32,478 bases of DNA, from the NCBI GenBank assembly GCA_012719195.1, contig JAAYAV010000201.1:1-32478 (forward strand). Reading direction: 5' to 3'. A program made the position numbers and the translations under genes. The stretch is from Anaerolineae bacterium. Lineage in GTDB: Bacteria > Chloroflexota > Anaerolineae > DRVO01. A model generated the notes under the pieces. That model ran no database searches. It had not been told where the DNA came from and saw only the letters and a program-made list of their open reading frames with translations. This document shows, piece after piece, positions 1-7,342 of this stretch; positions within the stretch are counted from its first letter, which is position 1; every line of letters starts with the position of its first letter.

Positions 1-777
1 ATGGGCAAGCGCCCCCACCTGTCGGTGGTGGACGTCAGCCTCGACGAAGCGAAGGACCTCCGGCGGCTTGCCGACGACCTCGGGGTGGAGATCTCCACCT
101 TGGCCGCCTACACCAACTTCACCGGGGGGCTGGAGAGCCGCGAAGTCCCCTTCGTGGAGATGCAGCTGGCCTACCTCAAGCGGATGGCAGAGCTGGGCGA
201 AGTGCTGGGCACGAAGGTCATGCGCATCTTCACCGGCTACTTCACCGACAAGCTCTCCTACCTGGCCCAGTGGAACCTCTGCGTAGACGCCGTGCGCGAA
301 GCAGCCGAGATCGCGGCGCAGCATGGAATCGCTCTGGGCGTGCAGAACCATCATGACATCGGCGTGAGCGCCGAGTCCTACGAGGACTTCCTCGATCAGG
401 TCGATCACCCCAACTGCAAGGCCATGTTCGACGCCTGGAGCATCGCCCTGCACGATAGCGACCTGTACTACTGGGCGCGCAAGCTTGCTCCTCGCATGGT
501 CCAGACCACCGTCGCCGATTATGTCAAGCACCCCCGCTGGCACCTGGACGCCAACGTCACCAACTACACGCGCGTCCTCCCCGACGAGCTCCTCATGGTC
601 CCCATGGGAGATGGCTTCATCGACTACGACGCCTTCTTCCGCGGCCTGAAGGAAGGCGGCTTCGACGGCTATGTCTCCTACGAGATGTGCTGGCAGATCC
701 GAGGCGGCGGCAGCCTGGAGAACCTTGATGCTTGTGCCGCCAAGAGCCTGGCCGAGATCCAGCGGCTGATCGGCTAG
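1..777 (+). CDS. Sugar phosphate isomerase/epimerase (AP-endonuclease-2-like TIM barrel), 5'-truncated by window edge
   Basis: The 258 readable residues match the xylose-isomerase-like TIM barrel family (sugar phosphate isomerases/epimerases). Members use a divalent metal held by His, Glu and Asp. Visible anchors are QNHHD near residue 116, AMFDAWS near 141, a PMGDG turn near 201 and a C-terminal strand YVSYEMCWQ near 225, whose Glu is the usual metal ligand. The ATG falls exactly on base 1, but the first beta strands expected before the GKRPHLS segment (about 50 residues) are missing, so this Met is probably internal and the gene starts outside the window. The substrate cannot be told from sequence. 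The gene ends just before a hairpin terminator and converges on the transporter gene. Confidence 0.8.
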   Translation: MGKRPHLSVVDVSLDEAKDLRRLADDLGVEISTLAAYTNFTGGLESREVPFVEMQLAYLKRMAELGEVLGTKVMRIFTGYFTDKLSYLAQWNLCVDAVREAAEIAAQHGIALGVQNHHDIGVSAESYEDFLDQVDHPNCKAMFDAWSIALHDSDLYYWARKLAPRMVQTTVADYVKHPRWHLDANVTNYTRVLPDELLMVPMGDGFIDYDAFFRGLKEGGFDGYVSYEMCWQIRGGGSLENLDACAAKSLAEIQRLIG

Positions 778-797
778 CCGCTCCCGGCGCGTCAGCC

Positions 798-827
798 TCG
801 GGCGTCCTGCCGGAGCAGGACGCCCGA
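798..827 (+). terminator. Hairpin terminator between convergent genes
   Basis: A perfect 13-bp stem (798-810 with 815-827) closes on a CGGA tetraloop, 20 bases after the isomerase stop and 12 bases before the stop of the convergent transporter gene. The run after it (TCTCCTTCC) is only moderately T-rich and the other strand has no T-run. It is best read as an intrinsic or assisted terminator for the plus-strand gene that may also serve the minus-strand gene. Confidence 0.65.
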
Positions 828-839
828 TCTCCTTCCGGC

Positions 840-1703
840 CTAGAGGTTCAGCAACAGCACCGCCGGCACCGCCAGCGCCATCCCCGCCAGTGCTCGACGC
901 CCCGGCCGCTCCGACCACACCACCATGCCGGCAACCGCTCCAGCCAGCATGGTGCCGACGCTGGTCACGGGGTACACCAAGATGCCCGGCAGCGCCTTCA
1001 GCGCTGCCAGCAACAGGAAGGTGGCCGCCACGTTGGCGGCGCCAAGAATCAGGCCCAGGCCCAGGCCACCGGTGCTGACGGGTTCGCGGTTCTGCGCCCA
1101 GTGCGCGCCGGAGGCGATGCTCGCCCAGCCAAAGAGGGAGAACAGGTACCCGTAGCGGTAGGTGCCCAGCCCCAGCTCTTCGACCAACTTGGGGGCCACC
1201 ATCACCATTCCCTGAACCACAAACAGCGCCGCCAGGATGAGCGCGATGCTCGAGCGGGGCGCGGCCGTAGCTTCTGCGGCATCAGCCTCCCCGTGACCAG
1301 AGCTCAGGAGAACGAGTGCCACCAGGGCCGCCAGGAGGGCCGCCGTCTGCAGCAGCGTCGGTCGCTCGCCCCAGAAGACGATCGAGGCGAGGATGGGAAT
1401 CGCCACCGCCACGCTTGACACCGGCTGGGCCACCGAGAGGCCCGCTCGCTCTATGGCACGGAAGTTCACGAAGAAACCGACGACGTAGAACAGCCCGGCC
1501 GCCTGGCCCACCACCCACAGCAAGGGGCGCCCGGCCTCTTCTGGTGCCTGGGCGAGAAGGAAGAGCGAGATCAAGGCGGCAAACAGGTAGTTGATGAAGG
1601 CGATGGGCGTAGGAGGGTAGCCCAGCGCACCGGCGAGCTTGAGCAGTATCCCGAATGCCGCGAAGGCGATGAACGCGCCGATAAGTGCCGCCACAGTCTC
1701 CAT
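840..1703 (-). CDS. EamA/DMT-superfamily transporter, 287 aa
   Basis: This is an integral membrane protein with about ten hydrophobic helices in two halves, the layout of the drug/metabolite (EamA) transporter superfamily. The first half runs from the N-terminus to a short polar linker rich in Ala, Glu and Asp near residue 130, and the second half follows. Both halves carry the FWGERPT / VWSERPG type turn that marks the end of the fourth helix in EamA repeats. The frame stays open upstream to 1925, but the extra 74 residues are Arg/Pro-rich and not membrane-like, so I place the start at the ATG complementary to 1701-1703, where the first helix begins. The upstream Shine-Dalgarno sequence is weak. 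Substrate unknown. It is the only convincing minus-strand gene in the window and diverges from the nucleoside kinase. Confidence 0.8.
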   Translation of the reverse strand: METVAALIGAFIAFAAFGILLKLAGALGYPPTPIAFINYLFAALISLFLLAQAPEEAGRPLLWVVGQAAGLFYVVGFFVNFRAIERAGLSVAQPVSSVAVAIPILASIVFWGERPTLLQTAALLAALVALVLLSSGHGEADAAEATAAPRSSIALILAALFVVQGMVMVAPKLVEELGLGTYRYGYLFSLFGWASIASGAHWAQNREPVSTGGLGLGLILGAANVAATFLLLAALKALPGILVYPVTSVGTMLAGAVAGMVVWSERPGRRALAGMALAVPAVLLLNL

Positions 1704-1705
1704 CC

Positions 1706-1720
1706 TGCCACGTAGTGGCA
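1706..1720. promoter_or_regulatory. Perfect 6-bp palindrome just upstream of the transporter start
   Basis: TGCCAC at 1706-1711 and GTGGCA at 1715-1720 are exact inverted repeats around a 3-base centre, 3 bases upstream of the transporter ATG on the minus strand. It overlaps where a ribosome-binding site would be, so it could be a small operator or an RNA hairpin hiding the start. No clear -35/-10 or sigma-54 site accompanies it in the 221-base divergent gap. Confidence 0.3.
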
Positions 1721-1924
1721 CAACGGCCGTCCTGTAAATCCGGCCGGGCCCGGGGCCAATGCTAGCGCAGTGATCCGCAGGGCCCAAACCGAAGGCGCGG
1801 TCACCCGTAGAGCGGCCGGTTTGCGCCCGCCATCCTGCGGCCACTACCATGTCCACCGTCTTCACCACGCGGATCGCCGGCCGGTGGCTCGCCGGCAGCA
1901 GGCGCCAATCACTCCGGAGGAGCA

Positions 1925-3649
1925 ATGGCTCTCACCCCGTCAGCTCACCGCTCGCGGCCACGGTCGGACATCCGGCTAACCTTCCCCGACGGCATCGTCA
2001 TATCCGGCCCCCGAGAGGCTCCGCTCGAGACGTTCGTCGAGGCCTGGAAGGTGGAGGCAGAGCGGGAGACCGACGTCGTAACCGCCGTGCTCCTGGACCA
2101 GCAACTCCGTCCGCTGAGCTACGTTCCCTCCGGCGACGAGTCGGTGGCGCCCCTCGACCTCACGACGGCCGACGGCACGCGAGTTTACAAGCGCTCCCTG
2201 GTACTGGTCATAGTGGCGGCGGTGCGAAGGCTGTTCCCAGGCGCCCGCGTGAACGTCGACCACTCCATCACCGCCAACGGCCTCTACTGCACCATCAGCG
2301 GGAGGGAACCGCTGACCGCGGAGGAAGTGGGGGCGCTGGAGCGAGAGGTGAGGGCTCTGGTAGCTGCCGACTTGCCCATCACCGCGACCACCATGCCTCT
2401 GTCCGGGGCCCTGGAGCTCTTTGAGCGGGTGGGCTACGTGCAGACGGTGCGCCTACTCAGCACGCACTCTTCCAGCACCGTCCGGGTCCACCAGCTGGAC
2501 GGTACACCTGCCGTCTTCTTCGATCTGCTCGTGCCGCGCACTGGCCTGCTCAGCCGCTTCCGCCTCGAGCACGAGGACGACGGGTTCATCGTGCTGCTGC
2601 CGCTCCCGGAGGACCCGGAGCGCTTCCCGGAGGAGACGCACTTCCCCAAGCTCACGCGGGAGTTCCGCACCGCCTCGCGCTGGCTCCGGGACATCGGAGC
2701 CGGCGACGCCGGTCTGGTGAACCAGGCCATAGAGGGCCATCGCTTCCGCGAGCTGGTGCTGGTAGCCGAGGCGCTACACGAGCGCCGAATTGCAGCCATC
2801 GCCCAAGCAATCACCGAGCGCCGGGGCGTCCGTATCGTCTTCATCTCCGGCCCGAGTTCCTCCGGCAAGACCACCTTCTCCAAGCGCCTCGGCATCCAGT
2901 TGGCTGCCAGCAGCATCCGGGCCTTTGCTGTGGCCATGGACGACTACTTCGTCGACCGCGACAAGACCCCGATCGGCGAGGACGGCGCCCGGGACTTCGA
3001 GGCCTTCGATGCGGTTGACCACGAGCTTTTCCAGGAACACATGCTGGCCCTCCTTCGGGGCGAGCGCGTGCGGATGCCGCGCTACGACTTCCACTCGGGT
3101 ACGCGCGTGGGTGGGCCCGAGGTCGAACTCCCCGACGACACCGTCTTGATCGTCGAAGGCATACACGGGCTCAACCCCCAGCTGCTCCCCAAGGCGCCCC
3201 CCGAGGCACTCTTCCGCGTCTATGTCTCCTGCCTGACCCAGCTGCGGCTCGATCACCACAGCTATGTCTCGACCTCGGATGCCCGGCTTCTCCGGCGCCT
3301 AGTGCGCGATGCCCGCACACGCGGCTACACCGCCGAGGCGACGGTCCTGCGTTGGCAGTCGGTCCGGCGTGGCGAGCGCTCCTATGTGTTCCCCTATCAG
3401 GAGCGAGCCGACGTCCTTTTCAACTCCGCTCTGCCCTACGAGACGGCCGTACTCAAGCCCCTGGCCGAGCCTCTGCTGCTGCCGTACGATCACAACTCCC
3501 TCGCCGCGACAGAAGTGCAGCGCCTGCTGGGCATTCTGCAGCTCTTTCGACCGGCACAGGCCGAGGTCGTTCCGGACAACTCCCTGTTTCGGGAGTTCAT
3601 TGGGGGCAGCATCATGGAACACGTCCACCTGGCCGGCGGTCTCAGCTAG
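1925..3649 (+). CDS. Nucleoside (uridine-type) kinase with ThrRS-like N-terminal domains, 574 aa
   Basis: The C-terminal half is a phosphoribulokinase/uridine kinase P-loop domain. It has the Walker A GPSSSGKTT at residues 309-317, the MDDYFVDRD segment that binds the nucleoside near 339, and an IVEGIHGLNP strand near 410. The N-terminal ~270 residues resemble the TGS and second-additional (editing-like) domains of threonyl-tRNA synthetase, a fusion known in bacterial proteins annotated as nucleoside kinase or uridine kinase. It should phosphorylate a nucleoside with NTP in the cytoplasm; the role of the synthetase-like half is unknown. The ATG at 1925 has GGAGG at 1916-1920, 4 bases upstream. 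The gene stands alone: divergent from the transporter and closed by a strong terminator before prfA. Confidence 0.88.
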   Translation: MALTPSAHRSRPRSDIRLTFPDGIVISGPREAPLETFVEAWKVEAERETDVVTAVLLDQQLRPLSYVPSGDESVAPLDLTTADGTRVYKRSLVLVIVAAVRRLFPGARVNVDHSITANGLYCTISGREPLTAEEVGALEREVRALVAADLPITATTMPLSGALELFERVGYVQTVRLLSTHSSSTVRVHQLDGTPAVFFDLLVPRTGLLSRFRLEHEDDGFIVLLPLPEDPERFPEETHFPKLTREFRTASRWLRDIGAGDAGLVNQAIEGHRFRELVLVAEALHERRIAAIAQAITERRGVRIVFISGPSSSGKTTFSKRLGIQLAASSIRAFAVAMDDYFVDRDKTPIGEDGARDFEAFDAVDHELFQEHMLALLRGERVRMPRYDFHSGTRVGGPEVELPDDTVLIVEGIHGLNPQLLPKAPPEALFRVYVSCLTQLRLDHHSYVSTSDARLLRRLVRDARTRGYTAEATVLRWQSVRRGERSYVFPYQERADVLFNSALPYETAVLKPLAEPLLLPYDHNSLAATEVQRLLGILQLFRPAQAEVVPDNSLFREFIGGSIMEHVHLAGGLS

Positions 3650-3677
3650 CCGCCGGAAGGCCAATGCCAACGTCAGC

Positions 3678-3714
3678 AACGAGCGTTCCGGAGGCTCCGG
3701 AGCGCTCGTTCTTT
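3678..3714 (+). terminator. Rho-independent terminator after the nucleoside kinase
   Basis: A 15-bp stem (3678-3692 with 3696-3710, one G-U pair) has a 3-base loop GGC and is followed by TTCTTTG. It begins 29 bases after the kinase stop codon and separates the kinase from the prfA operon. Confidence 0.85.
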
Positions 3715-3741
3715 GCTGCGCCTCGGCGGCCACACTATATT
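3713..3741 (+). promoter_or_regulatory. Candidate housekeeping promoter for the prfA operon
   Basis: TTGCTG at 3713-3718 and TATATT at 3736-3741 are separated by 17 bases, directly after the terminator and about 40 bases before the prfA start. TATATT stands out in this GC-rich sequence. The -35 box matches the consensus at only three positions, so this is a moderate call. Confidence 0.45.
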
Positions 3742-3782
3742 GGGTACCGAGGATCATTTCGCTCTAGTCATTGGAAGGAAGC

Positions 3783-4856
3783 ATGCAAGATAGGCTCGAC
3801 GCCATCGCGCGCCGATTCGAAGAACTCGAGGCCCAACTGGCCGACCCGCAGATCGCCACCGACCCGGACGCGTACCGCCAACTGGCGCAGGAGCGCTCCG
3901 ACCTGGTGCCCATCGCTGACGGCTACCGTCAACTGGTGGAAATAGAGAACGCCCTCGCCGGTGCGGAGGAGATGCTCCGTGACGACGACCCGGAGATGCG
4001 GGCGCTCGCCTCGGCCGAGGTCGACGAACTCACCGCCACCCGGGATGCGCTGGGCCACCGGTTGCAGGTCATGCTGCTTCCGCCCGATCCGCTCGACAAG
4101 ACGGACGTCATAATCGAAGTTCGCGCCGGCACCGGGGGCGATGAGGCAGCCTTGTTCGCCGCCGAGTTGGCCCGCATGTACATGCGCTACGCTGAGTCCA
4201 AGGGCTGGTCCAGTGAAGTAGTGAGCGCCAACGAGATCGGGATCGGCGGCTACAAGGAGATCGTCTTCACCATTCGAGGCAAGGGAGTCTACTCCCGCCT
4301 CCGTTACGAGAGCGGCGTCCACCGCGTTCAGCGAGTCCCCAAGACCGAGTCTAGCGGCCGCATCCACACCTCCACTGCCACCGTGGCCGTCCTCCCGGAG
4401 CTGGAAGACGTCGAGATCGAGATCGACCCGAACGACGTCGAATTGGAGGTCTATCGCTCCTCGGGGCCGGGCGGGCAGCACATGCAGAAGAACTCCACCG
4501 CGGTGCGCCTGACCTACAAGCCCACCGGCATGGTTGTCGAGAGCCAGAATGAGCGCTCGCAGCTGCAGAACCGAGTGCGGGCCATGTCGGTCCTCCGCGC
4601 CCGGCTGTACGCCCTCGAGCTGGAGAAGCGGGCCAGCGCCCTCTCCGATGAGAGGCGGTCGCAGGTAGGTACGGCCGAGCGAAGCGAGAAGATCCGCACT
4701 TACAACTTCCCCCAGAATCGCATCACCGACCATCGCCTCGGCCTTACTAGCCACCGGCTGGTCCTGGTCCTGGAGGGCGATCTGGACGAGTTCATCGACG
4801 CGCTGGTCAGTTGGCAGGAAGAGAAGCGGCTGCAAGAGATAGCGGCGGGCGCGTAG
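3783..4856 (+). CDS. prfA: Peptide chain release factor 1 (RF1), 357 aa
   Basis: RF1 reads UAA and UAG stop codons in the ribosomal A site and triggers peptide release. The length and domain order are normal for the family. The codon-recognition P-x-T motif is P186-K187-T188, which separates RF1 from RF2 (SPF). The catalytic GGQ loop is at residues 230-232 in the variant context GPGGQHMQKN. The frame is open from a TTG at 3771, but the ATG at 3783 is preferred because GGAAGGA (3773-3779) is a good ribosome-binding site for it. It is the first gene of a tight operon whose next gene encodes the methyltransferase that modifies the GGQ glutamine, the classic prfA-prmC pairing. Confidence 0.96.
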   Translation: MQDRLDAIARRFEELEAQLADPQIATDPDAYRQLAQERSDLVPIADGYRQLVEIENALAGAEEMLRDDDPEMRALASAEVDELTATRDALGHRLQVMLLPPDPLDKTDVIIEVRAGTGGDEAALFAAELARMYMRYAESKGWSSEVVSANEIGIGGYKEIVFTIRGKGVYSRLRYESGVHRVQRVPKTESSGRIHTSTATVAVLPELEDVEIEIDPNDVELEVYRSSGPGGQHMQKNSTAVRLTYKPTGMVVESQNERSQLQNRVRAMSVLRARLYALELEKRASALSDERRSQVGTAERSEKIRTYNFPQNRITDHRLGLTSHRLVLVLEGDLDEFIDALVSWQEEKRLQEIAAGA

Positions 4857-5719
4857 AAAACCGCCTGAGCACCATCTCAGAGCTGATCCGGCAGGCGACC
4901 GCCCAGCTGGACGATGGTAGCGAGTCGCCACGCGGTCGGTCTACCGTCGAGTCTCTGTTGGCCCATGTGCTCGGGAGGCCGGTCTCGTGGCTGTACGCGC
5001 ACGCCGAGTTATACCCCGCGCTAGACCAAATTGACGCCTTCCACGAGTTGCTCCGCCAGCTGTTGGCCGGAGTGCCACCGGAGTACCTGACCGGTCGGGC
5101 GGCCTTCCACAGCATCGAACTCCTCGTCACTCCTGCCGTGCTGGTACCGCGGCCTGAGACGGAAACGCTGGTTGACCTTGCCCTAGAGCGGTTGGCCGGC
5201 AGGCAGCGGCCTCGCATCGCCGACGTCGGAACGGGATCCGGTGCCATCGCCCTCGCCCTGGCCCACGCCCGCCCGGACGCACTGATCGTAGCCACCGAGC
5301 TGTCCTCTTCAGCTTTGCGCGTGGCGGCACGCAACGTGCAAGAGCAGAGACAGGAGGCGCGCGTGCTCCTGGTCCAGACCGATCTGCTGGAGGGCGTGGA
5401 CGGCCGCTTTGACTTAGTGGCTGCTAATCTGCCCTACGTCAGCGACGGCGACCTGGAGGGCGTGTCGGCTGCAGTGTCACGTTACGAGCCATGGCTGGCC
5501 CTAGCCGGCGGCGCCGATGGGCTGGACCTGATGCGCCGCCTCCTGAGGCAGCTGCCCCGGCAAGTGCGGCCCGGGGGTTGGGCCCTGCTGGAGATCGGTG
5601 CGGGACAGGGGCAGGCGGCGTCTGAGGCGGCCCGGCTTGCGGTGCCCAGCGCTGAGCTCCGCGTTCTGCCCGATGCCTGGGAGCGCGATCGCGTGCTCAC
5701 ACTGAGGTTCGCCGGATGA
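4811..5719 (+). CDS. prmC: RF1/RF2 glutamine N5-methyltransferase PrmC (HemK), up to 302 aa
   Basis: PrmC methylates the Gln of the GGQ loop in release factors using S-adenosylmethionine. The SAM-binding motif DVGTGSGAIA is at residues 138-147. The catalytic tetrapeptide, usually NPPY, is NLPY at 206-209. The N-terminal helical domain that docks the release factor is present, with LLAHVLG near residue 49. The start is unclear. The only normal in-frame start codon before the conserved N-terminal helix is TTG at 4811, which overlaps prfA by 46 bases and has a poor ribosome-binding site, so translation is probably coupled to prfA. A shorter product from a rare codon near 4865 is possible. The 3' end overlaps tsaC by 4 bases. 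Confidence 0.92.
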   Translation: MAGREAAARDSGGRVENRLSTISELIRQATAQLDDGSESPRGRSTVESLLAHVLGRPVSWLYAHAELYPALDQIDAFHELLRQLLAGVPPEYLTGRAAFHSIELLVTPAVLVPRPETETLVDLALERLAGRQRPRIADVGTGSGAIALALAHARPDALIVATELSSSALRVAARNVQEQRQEARVLLVQTDLLEGVDGRFDLVAANLPYVSDGDLEGVSAAVSRYEPWLALAGGADGLDLMRRLLRQLPRQVRPGGWALLEIGAGQGQAASEAARLAVPSAELRVLPDAWERDRVLTLRFAG

Positions 5720-6357
5720 GCGCCCTGATCCTGCCGCCCACCGATGCGTCAGTGCAGCTGGTGGCCCAGGCGCTGGTGCGGGGAGAGCTCTGCGTCATTC
5801 CCACCGACACGGTCTACGGAGTGGCGGCAGCGGTGGCCGCAGAGCCGGTGCGACGCCTGTACCGGGCCAAGGGGCGCCCCGAGTCGCGGCCGATTCCGGT
5901 GCTTCTGGCGGGGCTGGACGAGGTAGGCCAAGTGGCGGCACAGTGGCCGCCGGCCGCGGCCGCCATCGCCGCGTGTTTCTGGCCCGGCGCCCTCACGCTG
6001 GTGCTGCCGGCGCGCCATTGGCTGCCGGTCGAGGTGACAGGCGGGACGGGTACGGTGGGACTGCGGTGGCCGGCCGGTCGCTTGGTCCAGCAGGTCATTC
6101 GGATGGCCGGCGGCATGCTGGCCGTGACCAGCGCCAACCGGTCCGGGGAGCTCCCCGCCACCACCGCCGAGCAGGCCCTGGAGGCGCTCGGAGGGCTGGT
6201 GACCTACGTTCTCGATGGCGGAGACCTGGCGGGCAACCGCGCCTCCACGGTGGTGGCCATACGCGCCGGCGAGGTACAGGTCCTCCGCGAGGGACCCATC
6301 GAGCGCAGCGAGATAGAAGCGGTCGTGGGCAGCAGGCGGCCGGTTGATCACAGTTAG
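5716..6357 (+). CDS. L-threonylcarbamoyladenylate synthase (TsaC/Sua5/YwlC family), 213 aa
   Basis: The product makes threonylcarbamoyl-AMP from threonine, bicarbonate and ATP, the first step of the t6A modification of ANN-decoding tRNAs. Family marks are PTDTVYG at residues 29-35, KGRP near 52, the WPGALTLVL strand near 89 and SANRSG near 139. At 213 aa it is a single-domain TsaC/YwlC-like form without the C-terminal Sua5 domain. ATGA overlap with prmC at 5716-5719 implies translational coupling. In many bacteria this gene sits beside prfA and prmC, so the context supports the call. Confidence 0.93.
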   Translation: MSALILPPTDASVQLVAQALVRGELCVIPTDTVYGVAAAVAAEPVRRLYRAKGRPESRPIPVLLAGLDEVGQVAAQWPPAAAAIAACFWPGALTLVLPARHWLPVEVTGGTGTVGLRWPAGRLVQQVIRMAGGMLAVTSANRSGELPATTAEQALEALGGLVTYVLDGGDLAGNRASTVVAIRAGEVQVLREGPIERSEIEAVVGSRRPVDHS

Positions 6358-6367
6358 GAGCAGGACC

Positions 6368-6823
6368 TTGAAGATAGTGCTGGCATCAGACCACGCCGGG
6401 GCGACGCTGAAAGCCGACCTCGTGGAGTACGTCGCTTCGCTCGGGCATGAGACTCGGGACCTGGGCGCCGATGGCAGCTGTTCCGTAGACTACCCTCAGT
6501 TTGCCCAGCAGGCGGCCCGCGCAGTGATCGACGGACGGGCCGACCGAGCCATTCTCATTTGCGGCACCGGCCTCGGCATGAGCATGGCCGCCAACAAGGT
6601 ACGCGGCATTCGGGCGGCGCTCTGCCACGAGTGCTACTCCGCTCGCATGGCCCGGGAGCACAATGACGCCAACGTCCTCTGCCTGGGGCAGCGTGTGGTT
6701 GGAGTTGGGCTGGCGCGTGACGTGGTGCGCACATTCCTGGAGGCGCAGTTCTCTCAGGGACCCAATCACCGCCGCCGCCTGGACATGATCGCGGAATCAG
6801 AGTCGGGCGCCGAAGCAGTATGA
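6368..6823 (+). CDS. rpiB: Ribose-5-phosphate isomerase B (RpiB/LacAB family), 151 aa
   Basis: It interconverts ribose 5-phosphate and ribulose 5-phosphate in the pentose phosphate pathway. The N-terminal SDHAG (residues 7-11), the catalytic Cys65 in CGTGLGMSMAANK, and HND at 98-100 match RpiB rather than the sugar-specific LacA/LacB. The frame is open from a TTG at 6344 inside the upstream gene, but the TTG at 6368 gives the conserved MKIVLASDHAG start and has AGGAG at 6356-6360, 7 bases upstream. Ten bases separate it from tsaC, and ATGA overlaps the next gene. RpiB beside the TsaC-type gene is a recurring bacterial arrangement. Confidence 0.93.
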   Translation: MKIVLASDHAGATLKADLVEYVASLGHETRDLGADGSCSVDYPQFAQQAARAVIDGRADRAILICGTGLGMSMAANKVRGIRAALCHECYSARMAREHNDANVLCLGQRVVGVGLARDVVRTFLEAQFSQGPNHRRRLDMIAESESGAEAV

Positions 6824-7335
6824 GAGCAGGCGGCGCCATAGCTCCGGCCGCGGTGGTCATGGTCCTGGGCGTGTGGCTGTCCTTGGAGACCGTGTCGCCG
6901 TCCGGATTCGACGCCGAACTCCATTGGCCCCTGCTCATCACTGCCGCCGGAGCCTGCTACATCCTGGGGTATCTAGTGGGAGGAGGTCCGTGGCAGATCT
7001 TCCTGGGGCTTCTCGCCACCGGCTCCGGCATAGTCATGTACGGGTTCAGTGGCGGCCTGCTGGAGTGGTCGCTGCTGCCGGAGCTCTGGCCGGTCTTCCT
7101 GCTGCTGCTCGGCATCGCCGGCCTAGCCTACCTGGTGGCCTCACACGACGCTCCCTGGCCCCTGGTCGTGCCCGCGCTGGGTACCCTGCTTACCGGCTCC
7201 ACCGGCCTGCTCTATGCCCTGGGCCTGGTCACCCTGGACCCCATGGGACAACTCCGCCTTCTCTGGCCCGCCCTGCTGGTGTTGACGGGCCTGACCGGAA
7301 TCCTCCAGGCCCTCTGGCACGCCGTCAGCCGTTGA
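6820..7335 (+). CDS. Small polytopic membrane protein with repeated Trp-Pro helices, 171 aa
   Basis: I do not recognise a characterised family. The protein is nearly all hydrophobic, with about six membrane helices. Three of them share a W-P-(L/V/A)-(L/F)-L pattern: LHWPLLITAAG near residue 35, LPELWPVFLLLLGIAG near 87 and LRLLWPALLVLTGLTG near 146. This suggests an internal repeat, as seen in LiaI/LiaF-like (DUF5668-type) membrane domains. There is no long soluble part. The ATG overlaps the rpiB stop as ATGA, so it belongs to the prfA operon, and GT4 follows 7 bases later, so transcription may run on into the glycan genes. Confidence 0.7.
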   Translation: MRAGGAIAPAAVVMVLGVWLSLETVSPSGFDAELHWPLLITAAGACYILGYLVGGGPWQIFLGLLATGSGIVMYGFSGGLLEWSLLPELWPVFLLLLGIAGLAYLVASHDAPWPLVVPALGTLLTGSTGLLYALGLVTLDPMGQLRLLWPALLVLTGLTGILQALWHAVSR

Positions 7336-7342
7336 GGCAAGT

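Noticed and set aside
732-1418. Plus-strand open frame of 228 codons opposite the transporter gene
   Set aside because: The translation is Gln/Arg/His-rich with no domain, and it is the mirror of a convincing membrane protein; high GC content makes such frames common.
1885-1900. Sigma-54-like motif TGGCTC-N5-CAGC before the nucleoside kinase
   Set aside because: GG and GC are spaced correctly, but the -12 box reads CAGC instead of TTGC and the -24 box is imperfect; too weak beside the three strong sites.
3768-4931. Long minus-strand open frame (387 codons) over prfA
   Set aside because: It covers the whole of prfA, whose protein is unmistakable; the antisense translation has no recognisable motif or ribosome-binding site.
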